Source: Candidatus Copromonas faecavium (nom. illeg.) (GTDB lineage: Bacteria; Bacillota; Clostridia; Lachnospirales; Lachnospiraceae). From it: 64,000 nt of DNA. Positions 25,172-32,543 of the stretch are shown one piece after another (positions within the stretch are counted from its first letter, which is position 1; every line of letters starts with the position of its first letter). Made by a program: the position numbers and the translations under genes. The DNA lies in NCBI GenBank assembly GCA_018712915.1, contig DVGC01000025.1:1-64000 (forward strand), read 5' to 3'. Under the pieces are notes generated by a model, which was not told the DNA's origin, ran no database searches, and saw only the letters and a program-made list of their open reading frames with translations.

Positions 25172-25519
25172 ATGGGTACGAAAGACGGCGGAAAAAAGCC
25201 GGGGTCGGGCAGCAATGACTATTATAAGAGTCTGATTATGTACATGCTTATCATGCTTGTGATCACGATTCTTTTAAATGGCCTGGTTTTCCCGTCCATG
25301 TCGCGCCAGCAAATTGTTGAGGTAGGCTATAATGATTTTCTGGAGATGGTGGACAAAGGACAGGTCAAACAGGTTCAGAAGGATGATACGGAATATCTGT
25401 TTCTGGCGGAAGATCCCGGTGGAAGGGAACAGATTTACCGCACTGGTTTGTGGGATGATCCGGACTTGACTCAGCGGCTGATGGATGCCGGTGTATCGTT
25501 TGGGGGAAGTGATTCCTGA
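25172..25519 (+). CDS. ftsH: ATP-dependent metalloprotease FtsH, N-terminal part (frameshifted)
   Basis: 115 residues: cytoplasmic tail, first membrane helix (SLIMYMLIMLVITILLNGLV) and most of the extracytoplasmic FtsH domain (QIVEVGYNDFLEMVDKGQVK). The frame then runs into a stop because a G run reads GGGGG at about 25501-25505 where GGGG would continue into GEVIPEEESA. AAAGGAGC precedes ATG 25172. See the next entry for the remainder. Either a real single-base insertion, a base-calling error in the homopolymer, or recoding. Confidence 0.8.
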   Translation: MGTKDGGKKPGSGSNDYYKSLIMYMLIMLVITILLNGLVFPSMSRQQIVEVGYNDFLEMVDKGQVKQVQKDDTEYLFLAEDPGGREQIYRTGLWDDPDLTQRLMDAGVSFGGSDS

Positions 25520-27062
25520 GGAGGAATCAGCCATCATGGCTTTTTTCACCAACTGGATCCTCCCGATTGCTGTCATGGTTATTTTCTGGCAGCTGTTAAG
25601 CCGGATGATGATGAAGCGTATGGGTGGAAATGCCATGACCTTCGGAAAGTCCAACGCCAAGATTTATGCGGAAAATGAAACGGGAATTACCTTTGCTGAT
25701 GTGGCCGGCGAGGAGGAGGCGAAGGAGGCACTAAAGGAAATTGTGGATTTCCTTCATGAGCCGAAGAAGTACTCGGATATCGGCGCAACGCTTCCCAAAG
25801 GAGCTCTTCTGGTGGGACCTCCCGGAACCGGTAAAACATTGCTGGCCAAGGCGGTGGCCGGAGAGGCTCATGTACCGTTCTTCTCTATTTCCGGTTCGGA
25901 ATTTGTGGAGATGTTTGTTGGAATGGGCGCAGCCAAGGTCAGAGACTTATTCAAGCAGGCCAATGAGAAGGCTCCCTGTATTGTGTTTATCGATGAGATT
26001 GATACCATCGGAAAGAAGCGTGACGGCGGCGGTCTTGGCGGAAACGACGAGAGAGAGCAGACCTTAAATCAGCTTCTGACAGAGATGGATGGTTTTGACG
26101 GCAGGAAAGGTGTTGTGATTCTGGCAGCAACCAACCGGCCGGAATCTCTGGACCCGGCTCTTCTGCGTCCCGGACGTTTTGACCGGAGGATCCCGGTGGA
26201 GCTGCCGGATCTGAAAGGCCGTGAGGCGATTTTAAAAGTACATGCAAAGAACGTAAAAATGGATGATACGGTGGACTTTAATGCCGTGGCCAGAGCGACC
26301 AACGGTGCCAGCGGTGCCGAGCTTGCCAATATTGTCAATGAGGCGGCTCTTCGGGCGGTGCGTATGGGACGCCGGGTGGTCTGCCAGGCAGATCTGGAGG
26401 AAAGCGTGGAAACTGTTATTGCCGGTTACCAGAGGAAGGACGCGGCTGTTTCCGAGCATGAGAAGCGGATTGTGGCGTATCATGAGATTGGTCATGCACT
26501 GGTGGCGGCCATGCAGAGCCATTCTGCTCCGGTCCATAAGATTACCATCGTTCCCAGAACCTCCGGCGCCCTGGGCTACACCATGCAGGTGGAAGCCGGT
26601 GAAAAGTTCTTAATGAGCAAGGATGAGGCGTTAAATAAGATTGCCACTCTGACCGGAGGCCGGGCGGCTGAAGAATTTATCTTCCACTCCATCACAACCG
26701 GCGCTTCCAATGATATCGAACAGGCGACAAAGCTGGCCAGGGCGATGATTACCCGGTACGGCATGAGCGATCAGTTCGGTATGGTGGCTCTGGAGACTGT
26801 GAATAATCAGTATCTGGGCGGTGATACGTCTCTGGCCTGTTCTCCGGAGACGGCCAAGGCCATCGATGACGAGGTGATTCGTACGGTGAAGCAGCAGTAT
26901 GGGAAGGCACTGGGAATCCTGAGAGCCAATGCGGCCAAGCTCAACGAGCTGGCAACCTACCTTCTGGAAAAGGAAACCATCACCGGAGAGGAATTTATGG
27001 AAATTTTAAACCGTGGAGAGGAACAGAATCAGAACCAAAATCAGGAATCTGTGAATGCATAA
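25485..27062 (+). CDS. ftsH: ATP-dependent metalloprotease FtsH, main part (frameshifted)
   Basis: Carries everything after the first half of the extracytoplasmic domain: second membrane helix (NWILPIAVMVIFWQLLSRMM), AAA+ module with Walker A GPPGTGKT (about 111-118 of this frame), Walker B CIVFIDEIDTIG, the second region of homology (RPESLDPALLRPGRFDRRIP) and the zinc protease site AYHEIGHALV. Together the two parts make a normal FtsH of about 630 residues. The frame is open from 25485; if separately translated, ATG 25536 (MAFFTNWIL) with GAGGAGG about 10 nt upstream is the more credible restart and would give a one-helix protein. FtsH degrades membrane and regulatory proteins. Confidence 0.9.
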   Translation: MPVYRLGEVIPEEESAIMAFFTNWILPIAVMVIFWQLLSRMMMKRMGGNAMTFGKSNAKIYAENETGITFADVAGEEEAKEALKEIVDFLHEPKKYSDIGATLPKGALLVGPPGTGKTLLAKAVAGEAHVPFFSISGSEFVEMFVGMGAAKVRDLFKQANEKAPCIVFIDEIDTIGKKRDGGGLGGNDEREQTLNQLLTEMDGFDGRKGVVILAATNRPESLDPALLRPGRFDRRIPVELPDLKGREAILKVHAKNVKMDDTVDFNAVARATNGASGAELANIVNEAALRAVRMGRRVVCQADLEESVETVIAGYQRKDAAVSEHEKRIVAYHEIGHALVAAMQSHSAPVHKITIVPRTSGALGYTMQVEAGEKFLMSKDEALNKIATLTGGRAAEEFIFHSITTGASNDIEQATKLARAMITRYGMSDQFGMVALETVNNQYLGGDTSLACSPETAKAIDDEVIRTVKQQYGKALGILRANAAKLNELATYLLEKETITGEEFMEILNRGEEQNQNQNQESVNA

Positions 27063-27075
27063 AAACGTATCATCT

Positions 27076-27105
27076 GGGCTGCCAGCTTGCATGGCAGCCC
27101 TTTTG
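27076..27105 (+). terminator. Terminator after ftsH
   Basis: GGGCTGCCA (27076-27084) and TGGCAGCCC (27092-27100), 7-nt loop, then TTTTG. Confidence 0.75.
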
Positions 27106-27124
27106 TGAAAACAGGAGGAATCGT

Positions 27125-27976
27125 ATGAAAAAATTCAATGCAGCGGTGATTCAGATGGACTCCACCGATCAGGTGGATCAGAATCTTGAAACGCTGGCCG
27201 GGTATATTGAGGAAGCAGCCGCCCGCGGCGCAAAGCTTGTGGCCATGCCGGAAAACTGCAATTATGTGGGACGAAATATTGCGGCCTGCGCCGAGGAAAT
27301 TCCGGGAGGACAAACCTTCCGGATGATGTCTGAGCTGGCCAGGAAACATAAACTCTGGCTTCATTGCGGAAGCATTTACGAGAAAAATGCCGGAGATCCC
27401 AGGCCTTATAACTGTACGATGGTCATTGATCCGGAGGGGAGGCTGGCCGCCAAATACCGGAAGCTCCATCCCTTCGATGTGGTACTCCAGAACGGGCCGG
27501 CCATCCGGGAATCGGACCGGATCTGTCCTGGGGATAAAATTGTCACGGTGGACACGGAGACCGTTGGGCACTGGGGACTGTCGGTCTGCTATGACATGCG
27601 GTTTGGCGAGATGTACCGGCTGATGGCTTTGGAGGGAGCAAATCTCCTTTTTGTGCCTGCCAACTTTACGGTGACGACAGGAAAGGATCACTGGGAAGCG
27701 ATTCTGCGGACCAGAGCCATTGAAAACGGCTGCTATGTGATTGCTCCGGCTCAGTGCGGAGTCAAGCCTAAATTTGTTGCCTATGGAAAATCCATGGTGG
27801 TGGATCCGTGGGGGAACATCATCGCCAAGGCGCCGGAGCAGCCCGGAGTGGTGATGGCCGAAATCGATTTGGATTATCTGGAAAAAGTAAGAAAACAGGT
27901 CTTTACACTGGAGAACAGAAGACCGGATGTGTATCAGCTTTCCCGGATCGGGAATCAGGACAGCCGCCGGGAATAA
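27125..27976 (+). CDS. Carbon-nitrogen hydrolase, Nit1/Nit2-like amidase
   Basis: 283-residue nitrilase-superfamily protein. The Glu-Lys-Cys triad is visible: Glu43 in VAMPENCN, Lys113 in KYRKLHPFDV, Cys155 in LSVCYDMRFGEMYR. Closest in motif style to the Nit branch that hydrolyses deaminated glutathione or omega-amides (2-oxoglutaramate) rather than true nitrilases. GGAGGAATC precedes ATG 27125. It follows the ftsH terminator, so it may rely on read-through or an unseen promoter. Confidence 0.85.
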   Translation: MKKFNAAVIQMDSTDQVDQNLETLAGYIEEAAARGAKLVAMPENCNYVGRNIAACAEEIPGGQTFRMMSELARKHKLWLHCGSIYEKNAGDPRPYNCTMVIDPEGRLAAKYRKLHPFDVVLQNGPAIRESDRICPGDKIVTVDTETVGHWGLSVCYDMRFGEMYRLMALEGANLLFVPANFTVTTGKDHWEAILRTRAIENGCYVIAPAQCGVKPKFVAYGKSMVVDPWGNIIAKAPEQPGVVMAEIDLDYLEKVRKQVFTLENRRPDVYQLSRIGNQDSRRE

Positions 27977-28057
27977 AATCAGAACGGGCAGGTACGCTGA
28001 CGTTATTCCAGTGGGAATGAGAGCAGGGCTGCGCTGGCGGCCGGCTGTGCAAAGCAG

Positions 28058-28105
28058 AAAACGGAGAAAGACAGGAGGAAAAACCCCTGTGTTTCTCCGT
28101 TTTTG
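28058..28105. terminator. Convergent terminator, amidase and hydrogenase genes
   Basis: AAAACGGAGAAA (28058-28069) pairs with TTTCTCCGTTTT (28092-28103), with an additional CAGG/CCTG pair inside; usable on both strands. Confidence 0.75.
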
Positions 28106-28124
28106 AATGTGAGGATGTTCGATT

Positions 28125-29834
28125 TTAATCCTGAGCTGCCCCATGATAGTGAACATGAAGAAGCTCATGGGCCCGGTCTTTCAAAATGCCGTCTTCATAA
28201 AGATTCATGACCACCGGGTTTTCATCGGAGCGCTTGACCAGAGCGCCCTTATCGGCCGTATAAAGACCCTGGGAGCGCTTCACCTTGTCGCTCAGGAAGC
28301 CTTCCGGCTGTCCGGCGCCGCCGATGCAGCCTGTGGGGCAGGCCATGACTTCGACGAAATCAAAGTGTTCTTCGCCGCGCTCGATCAGGCGGATCAGGTT
28401 TTCCGCGTTGCCCAGTCCGCTGACTACGGCCGCATGGATGGTGCGGCCTCCGATATCGATGGAGAACTTCTTTGTGCCTTCCACGCCCCGGACGCCGGAA
28501 TACTGAATTTCCTGCAGGGCCGTATTGGTACGTTCTGCTACCCGCCTTAAGGCCGCTTCCATGACGCCTCCGCTGGTTCCGAAAATCAGACCGCCGCCGG
28601 AGCGGATGGAGAAAGGCATGTCAGGTGCCATGGGCTCCAGCTCAGGAAACTGGATTCCCAGCTCACGGATCATGGACGCAAGTTCCTTTGTTGTAATGAC
28701 TGCGTCAATATCCGGGCTGCCGTTGCGGATAAATTCTTCCCTTCCGGCTTCCATTTTCTTTGCCGTACAGGGCATGATGGCCACATTGTAGGTTTCCAGT
28801 CCGCACTTTTCGTCAGAGGGCTTATAATATTCCTTCAGCACGGCGCCGAACATTTCCATGGGCGATTTGCTGGTGGACAGATAAGGAACCAGCTCCGGAT
28901 ATCTGGTTTCTGCAAACCGTACCCAGGCGGGACAGCAGGAGGTAAACAGAGGATATTTCCGTTCCTCTCCTTTTTCCAGAATGGCCGCCAGTTCGTTGGT
29001 TTCTTCGATGATGGTCATATCGGCGCTGACGCTGGTATCGAAGGCCAGGTCAAAGCCAATCATATGAAGAGCCGCATAAATCTTTCCGATGGTGTTTTCT
29101 CCGGGCGCCATTCCGAACTCCTCGCCAAGAGCCACCCGGACCGCCGGTGCCACCTGGGCAATCACCCGCTTTTTCGGATCATAGATGGCGTTCCAGACCT
29201 GGGAAATATTCTTGTGAATGGTGATAGCTCCCGTGGGGCAGACGGCTGCGCACTGGCCGCAGGCCACACAGTCGGTTTCTGCCAGCTTCTTGTTAAAGGC
29301 AGGAGAAACGATGACATTGGAGCCGCGGTTTACGAAATCGATGGCTCCCACATGCTGGATTTCGCTGCACATCCGGACGCAGTCGCCGCAGAGGATACAC
29401 TTGTTCATGTTGCGGACGATGGACGGCGAAGAATCATCAATGGGATAGTCGGGCCGGTTGTTTTTAAAACGGATATTGTCCAGGCCAAACCGTCTTGCAA
29501 GAAACTGAAGCTGGCATTTCTGGTTTTTCTCGCAGACCGTACAGTCCCTGCAGTGGGAAGCCAGAAGAAGCTCCAGGATCATTTTCCTGTGATGATGCAG
29601 CTTGGGGGTGTTGGTGCGGATCACCATCTTATCTTTCGGCGGTGTGGAGCAGGAGGCGATGATGCCGCCATGTTCATCCTCCACCATGCACATCCGGCAG
29701 GCGCCGTAGATGGACAGATCCGTGTAGTAGCAGAAGGTCGGAATCGAGATACCGACTTTCCGGATGACCTGTAAAATGTTTTTCTCATCGGTAAACTCCG
29801 CGCGGAGACCGTCAATGATCATATATTTTGCCAT
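28125..29834 (-). CDS. hydA: NAD-linked [FeFe]-hydrogenase catalytic subunit HydA
   Basis: 569 residues. N-terminal 2Fe-2S ferredoxin-like domain, a His/Cys3 cluster segment (HHHRKMILELL, CRDCTVCEKNQKCQLQ), two 4Fe-4S clusters (CILCGDCVRMC and CVACGQCAAVCP), then the H-cluster domain with its three signatures: FTSCCPAWVRFAE, MPCTAKKMEA and EVMACPTGCIGGAGQP. Interconverts protons and H2. With HydB and HydC immediately upstream it forms the trimeric complex that in related anaerobes couples NADH and reduced ferredoxin oxidation to H2 production (electron confurcation). AGGAGGGG precedes the start. It ends at a convergent terminator. Confidence 0.95.
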   Translation of the reverse strand: MAKYMIIDGLRAEFTDEKNILQVIRKVGISIPTFCYYTDLSIYGACRMCMVEDEHGGIIASCSTPPKDKMVIRTNTPKLHHHRKMILELLLASHCRDCTVCEKNQKCQLQFLARRFGLDNIRFKNNRPDYPIDDSSPSIVRNMNKCILCGDCVRMCSEIQHVGAIDFVNRGSNVIVSPAFNKKLAETDCVACGQCAAVCPTGAITIHKNISQVWNAIYDPKKRVIAQVAPAVRVALGEEFGMAPGENTIGKIYAALHMIGFDLAFDTSVSADMTIIEETNELAAILEKGEERKYPLFTSCCPAWVRFAETRYPELVPYLSTSKSPMEMFGAVLKEYYKPSDEKCGLETYNVAIMPCTAKKMEAGREEFIRNGSPDIDAVITTKELASMIRELGIQFPELEPMAPDMPFSIRSGGGLIFGTSGGVMEAALRRVAERTNTALQEIQYSGVRGVEGTKKFSIDIGGRTIHAAVVSGLGNAENLIRLIERGEEHFDFVEVMACPTGCIGGAGQPEGFLSDKVKRSQGLYTADKGALVKRSDENPVVMNLYEDGILKDRAHELLHVHYHGAAQD

Positions 29835-29846
29835 GGCATTCCCCTC

Positions 29847-31745
29847 CTATCCTTCCTTGACCGCACCGAAGGGACAGCCTTCCAGACAGGCGCGGCATTT
29901 GATGCATGTTTCCTGATTGATGACGTGAGGCTGCTTTACGGTGCCGGAGATGGCTCCCACAGGGCACATCCGGGCGCATTTGGTACAGCCGCGGCAAAGC
30001 TCAGGATCAATCTGAAGGGAAATCAGGGCTTTGCACTGGCCGGCGGGACATTTCTTGTCCACCACATGGGCCATGTACTCGTCACGGAAATATTTCAGGG
30101 TACTGCTGACCGGAGACGGAGCCGATTTTCCAAGGCCGCAGAGCGCCGTCTCGGAAATGGTGGAGGACAAATCCTCCAGAAGCTCAATATGTTCCACTGT
30201 TCCCCGCCCCTCTACGATATCGGTAAGCAGCTCCAGCATCCGTTTGGTGCCTTCTCTGCAGGGAACGCACTTTCCGCAGGATTCATTCTGGGTGAAGTTC
30301 ATAAAGAATCTGGCTACTTCCACCATACAGCTCTGGTCATTCATAACCACCAGGCCGCCGGAGCCGATCATGGCGCCAACCTTCTTTAAGGAATCGAAAT
30401 CCAGATGGATATCCAGGTGATCTTCGGTGGCGCTGATGCAGAGACAGCCGCCGGAGGGGCCGCCGATCTGGACCGCCTTGAATTTGCCGCCTTTGACGCC
30501 GCCGCCGATGTCGAAAATGATTTTTCTCAGAGTCGTTCCCATGGGAACTTCAATCAGGCCGGTATTGTTGACGTTTCCGGTCAGGGCAAAGGCTTTGGTT
30601 CCATGGTTGTTTTCCGGGCCGATGGTCTGATACCAGGCCGCGCCCCGGTTGATGATGGGAGCCACGTTGCAGTAGGTTTCCACGTTATTTAGTACGGTCG
30701 GTTTATCGAACAGGCCGTGCTCCACCGTGCGGGGCGGTTTGACCCTTGGCATTCCTCTGTGGCCTTCGATGGAAGCAGTCAGGGCGCTTCCTTCGCCGCA
30801 GACGAAGGCACCGGCTCCCTGGCTGATTTTAATATCAAAATCGAAGCCGGAATTTAAGATGTTTTTGCCCAGAAGGCCTCTGGCCCTTGCTTTTTCGATG
30901 GCCAGGGAAAGCCGTTCCACGGCCAGAGGATATTCGGCCCGGACGTAAATGTAGCCGTTATGGGCTCTGGTGGCAATGCCGGCGATGATCATGCCTTCAA
31001 TCACACGATGAGGATCGCCCTCCATCATGGAGCGGTCCATGAAGGCACCGGGATCGCCTTCGTCTCCGTTGCAGACAATGTATTTTTCCGGTTCGGACTG
31101 GCGCAGCACCTGCTCCCATTTCTTTCCTGTGGGGAAACCGGCGCCGCCTCTGCCGCGAAGACCCGCATCTGAGATTTCCTTTACAATTCCTTCCGGCGTC
31201 ATATCAAACAGAGCCTTGGCCACGGCACTGTAGCCGCCGACGGCGATATATTCGACGATGGATTCGGCGTTGATATGGCCGCAGTGCTCCAAAGCCACCC
31301 GCATCTGCTGCTTATAGAAGGGGATATCGTCCTGGCGCTGGTAGGGAATGCCGTCTTTATCCCGGTAAACCAGCCGGTCCACCACTTCATCGCCAAGAAT
31401 ACTGGTTTCGATGATTTCCTCACAGTCTTCCGGCTTTACCTTAATATAAAGCCAGCCCATGGGTTCGATCCGGAGCAGCGGGCCCATCTCGCAAAAACCA
31501 TGGCAGCCGCTTTTTTTCAGGCCGACGGAGTCTCCGTGGGGTTCTTTTTCCAGGGTAACGGCACAGTGGATGCCCTTTTCTTCCATCAGTTCCTTCATCC
31601 GGTCGAAAATCTTTAAGGAACCGCCGGCCACACAGCCGGTGCCGCCGCAGATTAAGATCTGCTTTTTCTGGGCATTCAGGGCCTTTCTGTATTCTTCCCG
31701 CCGCAGTTCCAGTTCTTCTCTGGTATTGATTCTTGTTATGCTCAT
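29847..31745 (-). CDS. hydB: Hydrogenase NAD/flavin subunit HydB (NuoF-like)
   Basis: 632 residues. Thioredoxin-like 2Fe-2S domain at the N-terminus (ICGGTGCVAGGSLKIFDRMK), the NADH and FMN-binding core (GLRGRGGAGFPTGKKWEQVL, GSGGLVVMNDQSCMVEVARF), the 4Fe-4S site ESCGKCVPCREGTKRM, and two C-terminal ferredoxin clusters (CRGCTKCARMCP, CIKCRACLEGCP). It carries electrons between NAD(H), ferredoxin and HydA. Overlaps hydC by 4 nt and is followed by hydA after 12 nt, so the three are one operon. Confidence 0.94.
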   Translation of the reverse strand: MSITRINTREELELRREEYRKALNAQKKQILICGGTGCVAGGSLKIFDRMKELMEEKGIHCAVTLEKEPHGDSVGLKKSGCHGFCEMGPLLRIEPMGWLYIKVKPEDCEEIIETSILGDEVVDRLVYRDKDGIPYQRQDDIPFYKQQMRVALEHCGHINAESIVEYIAVGGYSAVAKALFDMTPEGIVKEISDAGLRGRGGAGFPTGKKWEQVLRQSEPEKYIVCNGDEGDPGAFMDRSMMEGDPHRVIEGMIIAGIATRAHNGYIYVRAEYPLAVERLSLAIEKARARGLLGKNILNSGFDFDIKISQGAGAFVCGEGSALTASIEGHRGMPRVKPPRTVEHGLFDKPTVLNNVETYCNVAPIINRGAAWYQTIGPENNHGTKAFALTGNVNNTGLIEVPMGTTLRKIIFDIGGGVKGGKFKAVQIGGPSGGCLCISATEDHLDIHLDFDSLKKVGAMIGSGGLVVMNDQSCMVEVARFFMNFTQNESCGKCVPCREGTKRMLELLTDIVEGRGTVEHIELLEDLSSTISETALCGLGKSAPSPVSSTLKYFRDEYMAHVVDKKCPAGQCKALISLQIDPELCRGCTKCARMCPVGAISGTVKQPHVINQETCIKCRACLEGCPFGAVKEG

Positions 31746-32227
31746 GGACAGAGGCCCTCCTCTTTTCGGATTTGCTCGATGATTTCCCTTGCCTTTTCCG
31801 GCGTCATGGCCGGGTGGACATGGTCGTTGACCGTGCAGACGGGAGCCAGTCCGCAGGCACCCAGACAGGATACGGTTTCTACCGTAAACAGCATGTCATC
31901 GGTGGTTGGCTTTTTGTCGGTGACGCCAAGAATGCTTCGGATTTCTTCCAGTATCGGGACGGATTTTCTCACGTGACAGGCAGTACCGTCGCAGATCTTA
32001 ATGATATATTTTCCCTTTGGCTCCAGGGAGAAATTCTCATAAAAGGTGGCGACACCATAGATGTTGGCCTGGCTGATGCCCAGCTTCTTAGCCACATAGA
32101 TTAACGCATCCTGAGGCAGATAATGATATTCTTTTTGGATATCCTGCATGATGCCAATAACCAGGGTGGGATCGTAATCATGGGCTTTCAAAATTTCGTC
32201 AAGGGTCTCGGTGCTTGTCGGACTCAA
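31742..32227 (-). CDS. hydC: Hydrogenase 2Fe-2S subunit HydC (NuoE-like)
   Basis: 161-residue NuoE/24-kDa-type protein with one 2Fe-2S cluster: CDGTACHVRKS and CLGACGLAPV provide the four cysteines. First gene of hydCBA. The start codon is TTG at 32227 with AAGGAG 8 nt upstream; no ATG fits. A Rex-like site covers the upstream promoter, fitting NADH-responsive control. Confidence 0.93.
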   Translation of the reverse strand: MSPTSTETLDEILKAHDYDPTLVIGIMQDIQKEYHYLPQDALIYVAKKLGISQANIYGVATFYENFSLEPKGKYIIKICDGTACHVRKSVPILEEIRSILGVTDKKPTTDDMLFTVETVSCLGACGLAPVCTVNDHVHPAMTPEKAREIIEQIRKEEGLCP

Positions 32228-32256
32228 TATACCAGCTCCTTTCCTTATTTTAATGG

Positions 32257-32284
32257 GAATGCCGGAATTCGCTTCCGGCGTTCC
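32257..32284 (-). promoter_or_regulatory. Hairpin in the hydCBA leader
   Basis: GGAATGCCGGAA (32257-32268 region) pairs with TTCCGGCGTTCC (32273-32284), with one mismatch. It lies between promoter and ribosome site. No T run on the minus strand, so attenuation is uncertain. Confidence 0.35.
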
Positions 32285-32302
32285 TAATGGACTGTTTTAC
32301 AA

Positions 32303-32338
32303 TTGTTAATTTTACCACAATCGCTGCTGAAAACACAA
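32303..32338 (-). promoter_or_regulatory. hydCBA promoter with Rex-like operator
   Basis: Minus-strand promoter TTGTGT (32338-32333), 18-nt spacer, TAAAAT (32314-32309). The 18 bases TTGTTAATTTTACCACAA (32303-32320) match the clostridial Rex pattern TTGTTAA-N4-TTAACAA perfectly in the left half and in the CACAA or ACAA end of the right half. Rex is known to repress fermentative and hydrogenase genes when NADH is low. Confidence 0.55.
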
Positions 32339-32420
32339 TAGTATTTGTGGATAATAAACAAAAGATAAACATGGGGTTCAGTATAGAATCTTCAAATCTG
32401 GGAAAAAAGGAATTTTTTTC

Positions 32421-32449
32421 TTGACTTATTGACTTTGGCGTGTTAAGAT
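32421..32449 (+). promoter_or_regulatory. Promoter of rpoBC
   Basis: TTGACT (32421-32426), 17-nt spacer and TAAGAT (32444-32449), with the TG extension at 32441-32442. The transcript starts near 32456. Confidence 0.7.
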
Positions 32450-32543
32450 GAGAAATGCACTATTGTGGTATCTTGTGCCTTATGGTACCATTATGCCCAA
32501 AAACAGGATTGAAATAGAGAAAGAAAACAGGGGTGAAACGTCA

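Noticed and set aside
32448..32543. N-terminal extension of RpoB from ATG 32448
   Set aside because: The codon overlaps the -10 element, and the 32 extra residues are unlike RpoB.
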